This document shows, piece by piece, positions 11,592 to 23,329 of a stretch of DNA of 64,000 bases (the first letter of the stretch is position 1; every line of letters starts with the position of its first letter). The stretch is taken from the NCBI RefSeq assembly GCF_024166365.1, contig NC_064846.1:26929866-26993865 (forward strand), in the 5' to 3' direction. Made by a program: the position numbers and the translations under genes. The stretch comes from Elephas maximus indicus (lineage: Eukaryota; Chordata; Mammalia; Proboscidea; Elephantidae). Below the pieces are notes generated by a model. That model did not search any database. It was not told the DNA's origin and saw only the letters and a program-made list of their open reading frames with translations.

Positions 11592-12211
11592 ATTAAAAAA
11601 ACATGGCTGTAAAATACTTAGAATAAAATGGCCAACTGAAAATTAGTAGCAATTTAATGGAATGACTGTAAAATATAACATTATATCATGTTCATTAATT
11701 GCTCAATTTTGCATTTATTTAAAAAATTCCATTATATTTGAAAACGATTTTTAGTTTGGATCTTCTCACTTCCCAAGAATTCCCACGTATGCACAATGAT
11801 TATGGAGAAATATCGCAGCCATTATAAATTAGTTATGCACAGATAAATAATTTCAAAAGCAAAATTAACAAAAACCCTTTCAAAACTTATAGCAAAAATC
11901 TAAATCTTTCTGGCAGCATGTAGATTCATTTAAATATATTTAATATGATGCCGGCTGAGGCCTCCACATGTGAGTGTGCTTGGGGCCTGCAAAGGCCTGA
12001 AAACTGGCCTGCCTGACATAGATGAGGCTGGGAAGGAAGATTCTGCGTAGGTGAGTCAGCAGCCAGAGTCTGGAAGGCAGGCCGAGAAGAGGCATAAATG
12101 ATTCATTGATTTTTAAATCACTACTACTTGAAAAACCTCACTTTTCATATATATACATCCAACATAGATACTGCTTTCCATACAGGGCAGTATAAAGAAG
12201 TGCTCATTTTT

Positions 12212-13602
12212 TTTTTCATTTTTATTGTGCTTTAAGTGAAAGTTTACAAGTCAAGTCAGTCTGTCACATATAAGCTTATATACACCTTACTCTGTACTCC
12301 CACTTGCTCTCCCCCTAATGAGTCAGCCCTTCCAGTCTCTCTTTCGTGAAAACTTTGCCAGCCTCCAACTCTCTCTATCCTCCCATCCCCCCTCCAGACA
12401 GGAGATGCCAACACAGTCTCAAGTGTCCACCTGATATCATTAGCTCACTCTTCATCAGCATCTCTCTCCTACCCACTGTCCAGTCCCTGTCATGTCTGAT
12501 GAGTTGTCTTCGGGAATGGTTCCTGTCCTGGGCCGACAGAAGGTTTGGGGACCATGACCGCCAGGATTCTTCTAGTCTCAGTCAGACCATTATGTCTGGT
12601 CTTTTTATGAGAATTTGGGGTCTGCATCCCACTGATCTCCTGCTCCCTCAGGGGTTCTCTGTTGTGCTCCCTGTCAGGGCAGTCATCGGTTGTGGCCGGG
12701 CACCATCTAGTTCTTCTGGTCTCAGGATGATATAAGTCTCTGGTTCATGTGGCCCTTTCCGTCTCTTGGGCTCATAGTTATCGTGCGACCTTGGTGTTCT
12801 TCATTCTCCTTTGATCCAGGTGGGTTGAGGCCGATTGATGCATCTCAGATGGCTGCTTGTTAGCATTTAAGACCCCAGACGCCACACTTCAAAGTGGGAT
12901 GCAGAATGTTTTCATAGTAGAATTATTTTGCCAATTGACTTATAAGTCCCCTTAAGCCATAGTCCCCAAACCCCCGCCCTTGCTCCGCTGACCTTCGAAG
13001 CATTCAGTTTATTCCGGAAGCTTCTTTGCTTTTGGTCCAGTCCAGTTGAGCTGACCTTCTGTGTATTGAGTATTGTCCTTCCCTTCACCTAAGGTAGTTC
13101 TTATCTACTAAGTAATCAGTAAATAACCCTCTCCCACCCTCCCTCCCTCCCCTCCTCGTAACCACAAAAGTATGTGTTCTTCTCAGTTTATACTATTTCT
13201 CAAGATCTTATAATAGTGGTCTTATACAATATTTGTCCTTTTGACTCTGACTAATTTCACTCAGCATAATGCCTTCCAGTTTCCTCCATGTTATAAAATG
13301 TTTCACAGATTTGTCACTGTTCTTTATCGATGCATAGTATTCCATTGTGTGAATATACCATAATTTATTTAACCATTCATCCGTTGATGGACACCTTGGT
13401 TGCTTCCAGCTTTTTGCAATTGTAAACAGAGCTGCAATAAACATGGGTGTGCATATATCTGTTCGTGTAAAGGCTGTTATTTCTCTAGGGTATGTTCCGA
13501 GGAGTGGGATTTCTAGGTTGTATGGTAGTTCTATTTCTAACTTTTTAAGAAAAAGCCAGATAGATTTCCAAAGTGGTTGTACCATTTTACATTCCCACCA
13601 AG
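12212..13602 (-). mobile_element. 5'-truncated young L1, antisense
   Basis: The minus-strand frame 13208-13585 encodes the C-terminus of L1 ORF2 (MVQPLWKSIWLFLKK, IPLLGTYPREITAF, FIAALFTIAKSWKQP, YIHTMEYYASIKNSD). The 3' UTR runs from there to a poly-T at 12212. It is flanked by a perfect 15-bp target duplication GAAGTGCTCATTTTT (12197-12211 and 13603-13617). Confidence 0.9.
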
Positions 13603-13617
13603 GAAGTGCTCATTTTT

Positions 13618-14380
13618 ATTTGAGCTCATTGTTACGTATTTCCATTTGTACTTTTCATTCCTTATGGAATTTGGGCTGAGAAAGGCTCATTATCTGGGGC
13701 CATAGCCTATCATCCACACTTCTGATGAGACAGTGACAGGCACAGCAGACGGAAGCAGGCCTCCTTTGGCATGAGAGGCCCTCCAGGCTTTCTTTTTCCC
13801 CTTTTAAGCATCATCTTTCCTTTGCTACTTTTTATTCCCACCCCTTTAGTTTAATTCCCTTCACCCTCCACCCCCTTCCCTACCTCCCTCCCTCTCCTAA
13901 ACTAGGGCCTCCTTTCTGCTTAGTGAATCCCACAATCAGGTCTGGCGTTCCCCTGGCCTATTCTCTTCCACCCCTCCAAAACTGGAGATGCTAAACTGAA
14001 TGAATATGGAGTTAGCCTGGCACGTAAGGCCCAAGCATCTGTCCTGAATGTAAGTTTCCACAGTTATCTCCCATCACTACTCTTCATAAACCTTATGCTC
14101 TACCCAGGAACTGAGCATGCGCAGTGGATAGAGACAATCAGATGGTTGTGCTCATGACTTGAGCACTCAGCTGATCATCCAGCTGAACGCTGCTAGTTTA
14201 CCATCTTTGTCTCAACCTTTATAGCGTTAGCTTAAAAAAAATTGGTCATATCATATAAATCCACAGAGAAGCAAAGAGATGCTAATACTAAAATATAAAA
14301 ATATATATATATAGAGGATAAAAATGATAAAATAAAATAATTCTACACAACCAAATACAACCAAATACTTTGAGAGACAG
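13618..14380. other. Unassigned upstream block
   Basis: Pyrimidine-rich around 13790-13910, then mixed unique-looking sequence and a TA-rich run near 14295-14315. I see no gene or nameable repeat. Confidence 0.6.
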
Positions 14381-15045
14381 AGTAGCAGGAGCTGGGGTCT
14401 GGGGACCATGGTTTTGGGGGACATCTAGGTCAATTGGCACAACAAAGTTTATTAAGACTATGTTCTGCATCCCACTTTGGTGAGTGGCATCTGGGGTCTT
14501 AAAAGCTGTGAGTGGTCATCTAAGGTGCATCAGTTGGTCTCAACGCAACTGGAGGAAAGGAGAATAAAGAACACCAAGGGCGCAAGGAAAATATTAGCCC
14601 AAGAGACAAAACCGATTGCTGTTGAGTTGATTCTGACTCATAGCAACCCTATAGGACAGAGTAGAACTGCCCCATGGAGTTTCCAAGGAGTGCCTCGTAA
14701 ATTTGAACTGCTGACCTTTTGGTTAGCAGCCATAGCTCTTAATGACCACACCACCAGAGTTTCCAAGAGACAAAGGGGCAACATAAACCAGAGACTCCAT
14801 CAGCCTGAGACCAGAAGAACTAGATGGTGCCTGGCTACCACCAATGACCACCCTGACAGGGAACACAATACAGAGTCCCTGACAGAGTGGGAGAAAAGTG
14901 CAAAAAGACCAGACTTAGTGGTTTGACTGAGACAGGAGGAACCCTCGAAGCCGTGGTCCCCGGATGCTCTGTTAACCCTGAACCAAAACCATTCCTGAAG
15001 CCCACTCTTCAAAGATTAGACTGGACTACAAAACAAAAAATTTTT
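14381..15045 (+). mobile_element. L1 3' UTR fragment with an AfroSINE inside
   Basis: It shares 'CTGGGGACCATGGTTTTGGG', 'CTGGGGTCTTAAAAGC' and 'AGATTAGACTGGA' with the L1 3' UTR at 9640-10130. The ORF at 14477 is untranslated-region sequence read by chance. Confidence 0.8.
14611..14762 (-). mobile_element. AfroSINE, antisense, in L1 3' UTR
   Basis: Flanked by the exact 12-bp duplication CCAAGAGACAAA (14599-14610 and 14763-14774). Confidence 0.9.
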
Positions 15046-15095
15046 TAAAAAATTGAACTACTACAATATTGAGGAAATAAGTATCTACGTTTATA

Positions 15096-15316
15096 CAAAA
15101 GTTCCTGGGTAGCAGAAACAGCTTGTTCTCCAATACTTACCTAAATGTTGGTGGTTTGAACCTGCCCTGCAGCACTGTGTAAGAAAGGCCTGGCAATCTG
15201 CTTCCTTAAAAATTACAGCCAAGAAAACCCTATGGAGCAGTTCTACTCCGTAACACATGGGGTCACCATGAGTCGGAATCAACTCGAAAGCAATGATCTG
15301 GTTTTGGTTTTACTTT
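15096..15316 (+). mobile_element. AfroSINE, sense
   Basis: Head 'AAGTTCCTGGGTAGCAGAAA', middle 'AAGGCCTGGCAATCTGCTTC', tail 'AACTCGAAAGCAATGATCTG' with TTTGG-rich end. Bases 15317-15715 after it are AT-rich with no recognised feature. Confidence 0.8.
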
Positions 15317-15719
15317 TTCAAAGGCCTTAAAGACATTGAAGATCAACAACAAACATTCCTTGTGATAAAAATAAATAATGGCACTGGTCTTCAGAAAAAA
15401 ATAAAGAAGAATTTTAGGTAAAAAAAAAATTCTGTGAATTTGCAAGATGATACCCATCAGACACATAAGCTGAATTTATCTGATCCAAATTCCTATACAG
15501 CACATAAAGATTTTTATAGTACTTCAAACTCCCTAAAAGAAAAAATATAAATAAGAAAAAATATAGTTATGGCTAAATTCAATTTGGTTTTTACTTATTG
15601 GGAATACAAATTATCCACATCTGTAAAATAAAACTGTATCTCTAATCTCATCATTTAGAAACAAAGAACAAAAAATGCTAAACAAGTGAATATTAAAGCA
15701 CAGAATTCAAGAATTCCAA

Positions 15720-16135
15720 ACATCAGTACCAGACAGAGCTGGAGAAAAATGTAGAACAAATTCTAAGTCAAAAAAAAAAAAAAGACCAGACTTACTGGTC
15801 TGACAGAGACTGGAGAAATTCCGAGAGTATGGCCCATGGACACCTTTTAGCCAGTAATGAAGTCATTCCTGAGGTTCACCCTTCAGCCAAAGTTTAGACA
15901 GGCCCATAAAATGAAACTCCCCTTGTCCCAGGGGCAAGGATGAGAAGGCAGGAGCGGACATGAAAGCTGATAATGGGGAACCCAAGGTCAAGAAGGGGAG
16001 AGTGTTGACATGTCATGGGGTTGGCCACCAATGTCACAAAACAATATGTGTATTAACTGTTTAATGACAAGCTAGTTTGCTCTGTAAACCTTCACCTAAA
16101 GTACAATTAAAAAAATGATTTAAAAAAAAAAAAAG
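15720..16135 (+). mobile_element. L1 3' UTR fragment
   Basis: It repeats the last 400 bp of the young L1 3' UTR ('AGAGTATGGCCCATGGACAC', 'TGTAAACCTTCACCTAAAGT') and ends in a poly-A run. Confidence 0.85.
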
Positions 16136-17165
16136 AATTCCACGCATCAGATCTTGAAAGCAGCTTTTGTCTATTTGCAAATGCTGCAAGGCCTAGTCAG
16201 TGAGTGTTACTACTCTCTGATGGATAAGGTGGGATGATCAATGAAGATTACCTGAGCTTCCTTCTTCCCTCAACTCTCTGACCCTCCTCAATGCAGACAC
16301 TGAGACACGAGGCTGGTATCACCCCCAGTGCAGGTGCCGTGAAGGAACTGGAGAATATATTCTTGGTTTCTAGAATGGTGTTTTGAGTCTCAGTCCAGGA
16401 TATAAGACACAAAGATTGGAAAGACTACCTATTGAGAAGACCATGTTATGTTCTTCACCTCCTTCCCCCACCTCCAATAGATCAAAGCTGAGGAGAAGGA
16501 GGCGAGTAGTAAAAGAAGAGAACTTAGAAAATGGGGTCGTGTGGTCATAACAAGGGGAAGCAGCATTGAGTATCAGTAGGAAGATGCCATTAGAGGCCTG
16601 ATGGGGACTTGGCCACTTCAGTGGGTGGCAGCAAGGATAGATGAGAGGATGACAGTACATCTCAGGGAAGGCCAGTGCAGAATATAAGAAGAGCCCATGA
16701 AGTGGGCACTTCCTCCCCACCATCACGCTTTCGGTCTTGCATAAACCCTAGAGTTCAAAATCAACACCAGGGTCATGGAGGAAAGAAGGATTGAATCCTA
16801 AATCTGATTGAGTTTAAACAAGGAATACTAAAAAAAAACAAATGAACAAAGAAAGAAAGAAACAAACAAAAAACATTGAATTGACTGAGTTTACCCAGAT
16901 AAGATTGTTTTCTGCTCTCAGAGAAGAATAGTGCCTCTAGAAAGAACTTAAGTTGAGATACAGGCAGTCTAAACTCCAAAATCTTGTCCGTCTTGCTAAT
17001 TGTTGTATACCTAGTACCCAGCACAGTAGCTGTTCTACAGGTATCTATGGAATATATAACTCTCCCTGGCAGAGAATAAAGAATGATTTAAATTTTTCCT
17101 AAGGATGTTAAGCATGAAAACAAATTGGGAAATGCTGCTCTAATCAATTTGACTTATTGGATTTC
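16136..17165. other. Unassigned upstream block
   Basis: No gene or clear repeat recognised; an AAAG/AAAC-rich run lies at 16830-16880. ORFs here are short and lack family resemblance. Confidence 0.6.
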
Positions 17166-17520
17166 TTGATCACATGCTACCACTTCTTACTTCCATCTCA
17201 CTGTTAATGCTTTGTCTTCCCCACGACTTCATTTGCAGTCATACCTGCTGGAATTCTCTCTGTTCTTCAATGCTCACCTCAAATGGTGTTCCACCTTTGA
17301 AGCTTTTCTCTTGTCACTTTCAACAGGAAAGGAATGCTCCCTTTTCTGAACAACACTGTCTCTGTGTACTTCTTATAGAACTTCTTGGAACTTTTCAAGG
17401 TCTGTTTTGTATCATATTGTTACAGAATGAGTAAGCGCATGATGAGCTCTGATCATTCTTATCTCTGCTTGCCCACCAAATCCTCAGTGCTTTATAGACA
17501 CATTTTTTAAAAAGACCATT
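17166..17520 (+). mobile_element. Possible L2/L3-type LINE remnant
   Basis: Pyrimidine-rich style and 'TTGCAGTCATACCTGC...CTCACCTCAAATGG' resemble the 3' part of L2-class LINEs. It is strongly diverged. Confidence 0.35.
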
Positions 17521-17574
17521 TATAAAACATTAATTTACATATTTGACTTGATGGTAACGGGATGGTATATCTGA

Positions 17575-17784
17575 AGGGAGCCCTGGTGGCACAGTGGTTA
17601 AAGCGCTTGGCTGTTAATCAAATGTTCAGTGGTTCGAACCCACCAGCTGCTCCATGGGAGAAAGATGTGCCAGTCTGCTTCTGTAAAGATTACAGTCTTG
17701 GAAACCCTATGGGGGCAGTTCTACTTTGTTCTATAGGGTCACTATGAGTCAGGCTTTACTCTATGGCGATGAGTTTGGTTTGGG
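17575..17784 (+). mobile_element. AfroSINE, sense
   Basis: Full-length: 'GGGAGCCCTGGTGGCACAGT' head, 'GGTTCGAACCCACCAGCTGC' box B region and a TTTGG tail. Confidence 0.9.
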
Positions 17785-18056
17785 TATGGTACACCTAGCT
17801 TTTCTTCCTTCTAATGTGCATAAAATATATACATACACTTTAACACGTAATTATAAGCCAAATGCCCATGTAACCTCTATCCAAGTCAAGAAATTGAACA
17901 TTGTTAGCACTTTGGAAGTCACCCCTCAACGTGGTGTCCCTCTCTGATCACCTCTTCTTCCCCTGGCCAGGATTAAACCAGGGCTGACACTGAGTCAGCA
18001 TACACTGATGAGGCATTAAGGCTCCTGTCTTTTTGGATTGATCAACCTGTATGCCA

Positions 18057-18099
18057 TAAAAAAAACCCACTGCCATCGAGTCGATTTCGACTTATAGAT
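18057..18099 (-). mobile_element. AfroSINE 3' fragment
   Basis: Forty bases of the antisense tail ('CACTGCCATCGAGTCGATTT') stand alone. Confidence 0.7.
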
Positions 18100-18273
18100 G
18101 CCATACTGGTCATTAAACATTTTGAAGATCATCCCTAGATATAATCACTATTTTGACTTCTATGATAATTATTTCCTTGTTTTCCTTTAGTTTTATCACG
18201 TATGAATGTAGCCATATAGTTTACTTTTACCTGTTTTTGAACTTCAGATGAATGGCATACTACAGTATATGCT

Positions 18274-18452
18274 CCTTTGTTGCTGCTGTTGTTGTCAGAG
18301 TAGAACTGTGCCCCACAGGGTTTCCAAGGCTGTCACCTTTCGGAAGCAGATTGCCAGGCCTGTCTTTCAAGGCACTTCTGGGTAGGTTCAAACCACCAAC
18401 CTTTTGGCCGGTAGTTGAATGCCTAACCATTTGTGCCACCCAGGGACTCCTA
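18274..18452 (-). mobile_element. AfroSINE, antisense
   Basis: It has GTTGTTGTCAGAGTAGAACT at one end and the head 'GTGCCACCCAGGGACTCC' at the other. It lacks the usual 'GAGTCGATTCC' tail segment, which is deleted. Confidence 0.75.
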
Positions 18453-18691
18453 TGTACTCTTCTGTATACTGCTGATTTCACTGAGTATTATGTAATGCAT
18501 GTTGTTGCATATAACTGTCATTCATTTTCACTGATGCATTACATTCCGTTGCATAAATATATCACAATTCATTCATTCCCCTGTTGATGGACATTTAGGT
18601 GGTTTCCAGTAGTTAGCTATTACAAACAAAAGCTGCTATGAACATTCTTGTACATGTCTTTCAGGGCACATATGAATGATTTTCTCTAGGG

Positions 18692-18896
18692 TTTTGTTAT
18701 TGAATGCTGTCGAGTTGACTCCAACTCATAGCAATTCCATGTGACAGAGTAGAACTGCCCTATAGGGCTTTCTTGGCTATAATCTTTATGGAAGCAGATT
18801 ACCAGGTCTTTCTCCCATAGAACCTTTGGGTGGGTTTGAACCGCCAACCTTTTGGTTAGCAGCTGAGTGCTTAACTGTCGTGATACCAGGGTTCCT
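18692..18896 (-). mobile_element. AfroSINE, antisense
   Basis: Tail 'ATTGAATGCTGTCGAGTTGA' on the left, head 'CGTGATACCAGGGTTCC' on the right; full length. Confidence 0.85.
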
Positions 18897-18940
18897 TATA
18901 GGGTACATAATTCTGGTGGAATTGCTAGGTCAAAGGTATC

Positions 18941-19334
18941 GAAGGTTTGGGTCTCCAGAAGCAGAAGCTGAGATGGAGTGTTGGGTACGAGATGTTTATT
19001 AGGAATCAACAACCGTGAAAGAAAGGTGGAGCAAGTAGATTGGGCAGAGGGAGAAGATGAACTGTGATACAAATCGGGCAAGGCTTGAGTCACCCTGGCA
19101 TGGAGCTTTGGAACAAGTAGTACCTATCAGTGTGTTCTGCAACAACCATGGAAAAGGGTCCTTTACGCCCCTGCCTTGCTTAATCACCTTAGGAAGGGCA
19201 TGACCTTGGGCAAAGCAGCTCTCTGTATCTAAGGTAGACCCTCAAGGAGCTGACAGCTAGAGGCTATCTGCTGATTGTATTCTCCGTATCTGGGCAGAAC
19301 GTCCTTCCTTGAAAGAGAATCTGGGTGGCACATC
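18941..19334 (+). repeat. Unassigned insertion in the old L1, possibly LTR-like
   Basis: About 390 bp between two L1 pieces ('CCAGAAGCAGAAGCTGAGAT', 'GAGATGTTTATTAGGAATC'). Its style resembles a solitary LTR, but I could not name it or find its target duplication. Confidence 0.3.
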
Positions 19335-19573
19335 TCTGTGTCTACAATACGGTGCACAGGTGTTCAACTCTAGTTAATAATGCTAAACTGATTTTCAAAG
19401 TAATTGTACAATTTACACTCTCACCTGCACTGTATGAGTTATTCCTCCCCATTCTCATCAACTCTTGGTATTGTCAGTCTTTAAAAAATTTAGCCATTCT
19501 AGTTTTTTTTTTTTTAGTGGATGTGTAGTAGTAGCTCATTGTGGTTTTACCTTACATTTCCCTGATGACTACC

Positions 19574-19792
19574 CAACCTGGGTGGCACAAACGCTTAAGT
19601 GCTCGACTACTAACTGAAAGGTTGGCAGTTCGAACCCACTCAGAGGCACCTTGGAAGACAGGCCTGGTGATATGCTTCCAGAAGGTCACAGCTGTGAAAA
19701 CCCTATAGAGCAGTTCTACTCTGACACACATGGGGTCTCCAGGAGTCGAAATCAACTCAACAGCAACCAAGGGCAGCAACAAAAACAACAAC
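19574..19792 (+). mobile_element. AfroSINE, sense
   Basis: Head 'CCTGGGTGGCACAAACGCTT', middle 'GACAGGCCTGGTGATATGCT', tail 'AACTCAACAGCAACCAAG'. Confidence 0.8.
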
Positions 19793-19896
19793 TATTGAGG
19801 CTAAACACCTATTTGTGTGCTTATTGCTTTGTTATGTTTTTTTTTTCCCCACTTGTGTTTGTTTTGCCTTCCTTCCATACCAAGTCTCTTTTACAC

Positions 19897-20201
19897 AGGG
19901 GTGGGCGAACATAGCCCACTGTTTTTTGTATGGCCCTCGAGCTAAGAATGGCCTTTACATTTTTTTTTAAATTGTTGAAGAAATAAAAAGGAGAATAACA
20001 TTTCATTATATGAAATTCAAATTTCAGTGGCCATAAATGAAGTTTTATTGGAACCCAGCCATACTCATTTGTTTCACTATTGTCTATGGCTGCTTTCATG
20101 TTACAATGGCAGATTTGAGTAGTTGCAACAGAGCACTTATGGCCCACAAAGCCTCAATATTTACTACCTGGCCCTTTACGGAAAAAATTTGCCAATCCTT
20201 A
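19897..20201 (+). mobile_element. hAT-type non-autonomous DNA transposon
   Basis: Complete-looking: 'CAGGGGTGGGCGAACATAGC' at the left and 'GAAAAAATTTGCCAATCC' at the right form imperfect inverted ends. The inside reads 'GGAACCCAGCCATACTCATT' and 'GTCTATGGCTGCTTTCATG', a widespread mammalian MER1-group (Charlie) pattern. Confidence 0.75.
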
Positions 20202-20235
20202 AAAAAAAAAAAAAATTTTTTTTTTTTTTTTTAGT

Positions 20236-20560
20236 TCTAGGGCACTGGTTCTCAGAGTGTGGTCTCCAGCCAGCAGCATCAGCACCACCTAGGAACTTGT
20301 TAGAAATGCAAATTCTTAACTCCACCCCAAACCTGATTCAGAAACTCTGGAGATAGACCCAGCCACCTGTGTTTGAACAAGTCCTCCAGGTGATACTGAT
20401 ATGCTAAAGTTTGAGAACTACTTCTAACAAGTCCCAGGAAGTTGTATGTAAGAATCACCTGGGGATCTTGTTAAAAATGTAGATTCTGGTTCAGTACATT
20501 TGGAAATTCTCAGCAGGTAACTTGTTTCTCTTAACTTGTTAGAAATGCAAATTTTCAGCA
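20236..20560 (+). mobile_element. MER5A-type DNA transposon, plus a second partial copy
   Basis: 20236-20425 matches MER5A ('CTGGTTCTCAGAGTGTGG', 'AACTTGTTAGAAATGCAAAT', 'GCTAAAGTTTGAGAAC'). Bases 20430-20560 repeat 'CACCTGGGGATCTTGTTA' and look like another, rearranged piece. Bases 20561-21036 show nothing recognised. Confidence 0.75.
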
Positions 20561-21036
20561 GGGGTTTGAACCGGAATGAACCTGTTCGAAGCCCTGTCTT
20601 GGTATCTTGTTCTGTGCATAGTGGATAAGCTATACAAGAGCCTTGATAACTGTTACATAAATATATTATTATGCTTGTGAAATCTAGCAAAAATGGACAC
20701 CTAGGGCCAAAGATGAAGGAGGAAAAATGAGAGAAACCACAGCAGCAACATAGAGTTTGAAGGGTACATGTGGAGGGTGGAGGACACAGTGTGGCTAGGA
20801 AGCCAGCCCTTGGACCCCCTTCCCTCCTACCTCATTTCATTTACTCCTTTAACAAAGATGAGTCAGATATGGTTTCCATCCTCAAGGAGGACACAGTCTA
20901 TGCAGGGGAGTGTCCTGACCTTCTCTCCTATTTACTGCCATTCTTCAGAAGGTACCTTTGGGAAAGTGCAATGGAGCCAAATTGTTGACCCTAGTAAATG
21001 ATAATGAACACGGAGAAAATTAACTTGGCAAACAAC

Positions 21037-21207
21037 CCCCCAAAAACCAAACCAAACCCATTGCTGTGGAGTCGATTCTGACTCACAGCAACCGTATAGG
21101 ACAGAGTAGAACTGCCCCATAGGGTTTCCAAGGAGCAGCTAGTGGATTTGAACTGCTAACATTTTGGTTTGCAGGCAAGCTCTTAATCACTGTGCCACCA
21201 GGGCTCC
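21037..21207 (-). mobile_element. AfroSINE, antisense
   Basis: Flanked by the exact 11-bp duplication TGGCAAACAAC (21026-21036 and 21208-21218). Confidence 0.9.
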
Positions 21208-21344
21208 TGGCAAACAACAGTTCTGCATTATTCCCACTTTGGTTTAGGACTGACTTCAGACTTAATCTCCCATATTCTGGCTTTCTCCTTGGCTCAGTCT
21301 AAAGCTCAAAGCACTCACCCCTTTTTTGACTTTTTGTTAACTAC

Positions 21345-21565
21345 CGTCCACTGAGTGCATATTACATGGCAAGACCGTGCTAAATGTTTTACATACACTT
21401 TTTCATTTAATCCTCATAAAACTCCTTTGAGTTAGGTATCCTTATATCCATTTTATAGATGCAAATTTGAGGCTTAGGGAGGTTAAATCATTTGCTAGAA
21501 TTCCAACTCTAGGTCTCCCTGACTCTAGAGCCCAAGCTGGTAATTACTGTGCTAGGCGGCCTCTG
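21345..21565 (-). mobile_element. MIR, nearly complete
   Basis: Antisense MIR: 'ATGGCAAGACCGTGCTAAAT', 'TCATTTAATCCTCATAAAAC', 'CATTTTATAGATGCAAATTT'. The following 21566-22010 is AT-rich with no nameable feature. Confidence 0.8.
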
Positions 21566-22014
21566 AGAACGTTCAGCAGAGATAATACTGTGCCTATAGC
21601 AAACTCAGTTAGGATTATTTAGCATCTGTTTCATGTTCTAGGGCATGTATTGGTGGATAGAATTTCACAGAAGAGAGCATTTCAAAAAATTTGCAATATC
21701 TTTTTCTTGAGTTTTTTTTTTGAGCTAGGTTTTGCTTGATTATTTTCAAAGTAGAAAAATCCTTTTACATACAACTTAAAAACATAATGTCAAAAACACT
21801 TCCTCAACCAGGTAACCTTCTTGTAAACACTACAATATATATTGCATTACATGACACAGTAAACAACTGCACTGTGTCTTCAGTACGAAATTCGTCTTTT
21901 TCTTTTTTTTTTTTGACTCACCCTGTCCACTAGTACATACTCCTTCTGCCAGGATTATTTCAATCTGTCCAGTTTCAAGCGATGTTTTTTGACTCACCTT
22001 TTAAAACATTAGTT

Positions 22015-22395
22015 ATTTATTATAAAAGTAATATACCTTCACTGAGAAAAATTAGAATAGAGAAGCAAATGTAAGAAAAAAATCATTCAGAATTCCACCA
22101 CCTTGCTATAACTACTGCTAACATTTGGAGTAGAACCTTCCAGGCTTTTTGTTTTATGGAAATATATTTATGTAAATGGATTATTTATTTTTTTAATGGG
22201 ATCACTCTATTTTGTTGTCTGCCCTTTTTTCACTTAATATATGAGGAACATATTTTCCATGTCAACAGATACATATTTAGGTAATCATTCTTAATGGCCA
22301 CATAGTATTCCATTTGTGAATATACTATACAATGTTTTGCAAATCCTCTCTTGGATATCTAAGTTATTTCCATTAGGTTTTCCCCCTCCTTTAAT
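22015..22395 (-). mobile_element. Ancient antisense L1, same type as the one giving exon 13
   Basis: 'AAAATCATTCAGAATTCCAC', 'CACATAGTATTCCA' and 'TCTAAGTTATTTCCATTAGG' follow the antisense order of old L1 3' regions. It stops before the segment corresponding to the exon. Confidence 0.6.
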
Positions 22396-22397
22396 TA

Positions 22398-22716
22398 AGG
22401 AGCCCTGGTGGCACAGTGGTTAAGCTCTCAGCTGCTAACCAGAAGGTCAGCAGTTTGAACCTACCAGTTGCTCCGCGGGGAGAAAAATGTGGCGGTCTGC
22501 TCCCATAAAGACTAACTCCCCCCGCCCAAAAAAACCCAAACCTGTTGCCGTGGAGTCGATTCTGACTCATAGCGACCTTATAGGACAGAGTAGAACTGTC
22601 CCCATAGAGTTCTGTAAAGGTTACAACCTTGGAAACTCCATGGGGGCAGTTCTACTCTGTCCTATAGCGTCTCTATGAATCGGAATTGACTTGACAGCAA
22701 ATGGGTTTTGGTATCT
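22398..22716 (+). mobile_element. AfroSINE with a second, antisense AfroSINE piece inside
   Basis: The sense SINE arms are 22398-22516 and about 22611-22716. Between them, about 22517-22610 carries an antisense SINE tail and middle ('GTGGAGTCGATTCTGACTCA'). The antisense piece and the right arm are complementary over about 80 bp. Confidence 0.8.
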
Positions 22717-23004
22717 TAATTGTCCCAAGTCCCATTACTGTTCTGAGAATATATTTTAGGTACATGCAAGAATCCCAAATTATTCTCCAATTTCCACCTT
22801 ACACCTTACACATTTATGTAGAGCTAAAGAAGTTATCTGGATAAGTACATACTACCAGAGCTGTAAGAGTGACAATGTTTCCTCATAAAGCTAGCAACAG
22901 GTGGCAGACATATTTTTCCACCATTTTCTCAATATGATTTCTACTGTCCAGGAGAAAGCCCTGTGAAGAATAGAGAACTTAATAAAGGTGAAGTGGAAAG
23001 ATGA

Positions 23005-23245
23005 GGTGTGGAGCCAGACAGTCCAGGATTTGAATCTGGCTTTGGTCACTTACTAGCTGTGGAACCTCAGATGAGTTATTTAGCCTCTCTGACTCTCAGT
23101 TTTCTCATCTGGAAAATAGGGATAATAATATTTGTTTCATGGAATTATCATGGCAATTAAAAAAAAACTTTTTTTTTTTTATTACACATCATATGGAAAG
23201 AACCTAGCACAGTCCTGATACAACAGCGGGTGCTCGAGAAACAAT
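23005..23245 (+). mobile_element. MIR, sense
   Basis: 'GGAGCCAGACAGTCCAGGAT', 'CACTTACTAGCTGTGGAACC' and 'CTCATCTGGAAAATAGGGAT' are the MIR core in order. Confidence 0.85.
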
Positions 23246-23329
23246 AGAAGTATACTAAAACACAAAAAAAACCCCAATATACTAAAAAAAAAAAAGCTGT
23301 TACTATTTCCTTTTCTTTAGCATACACGG

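Larger units (their letters stand above)
18170..19570 (-). mobile_element. Ancient antisense L1 split by two AfroSINEs and another insertion
   Basis: Pieces at 18170-18273, 18453-18691, 18897-18940 and 19335-19570 follow the order of antisense L1 ORF2 ('CCTGTTGATGGACATTTAGG', 'GTGGAATTGCTAGGTCAAAG', 'CATTGTGGTTTTACC'). They are broken by later insertions. Confidence 0.65.

Noticed and set aside
12346-12735. 129-codon plus-strand ORF
   Set aside because: Opposite strand of a young L1 3' UTR.
14477-14926. 149-codon plus-strand ORF
   Set aside because: It reads L1 3' UTR sequence and an AfroSINE by chance; the SINE lies in its middle with a target duplication.
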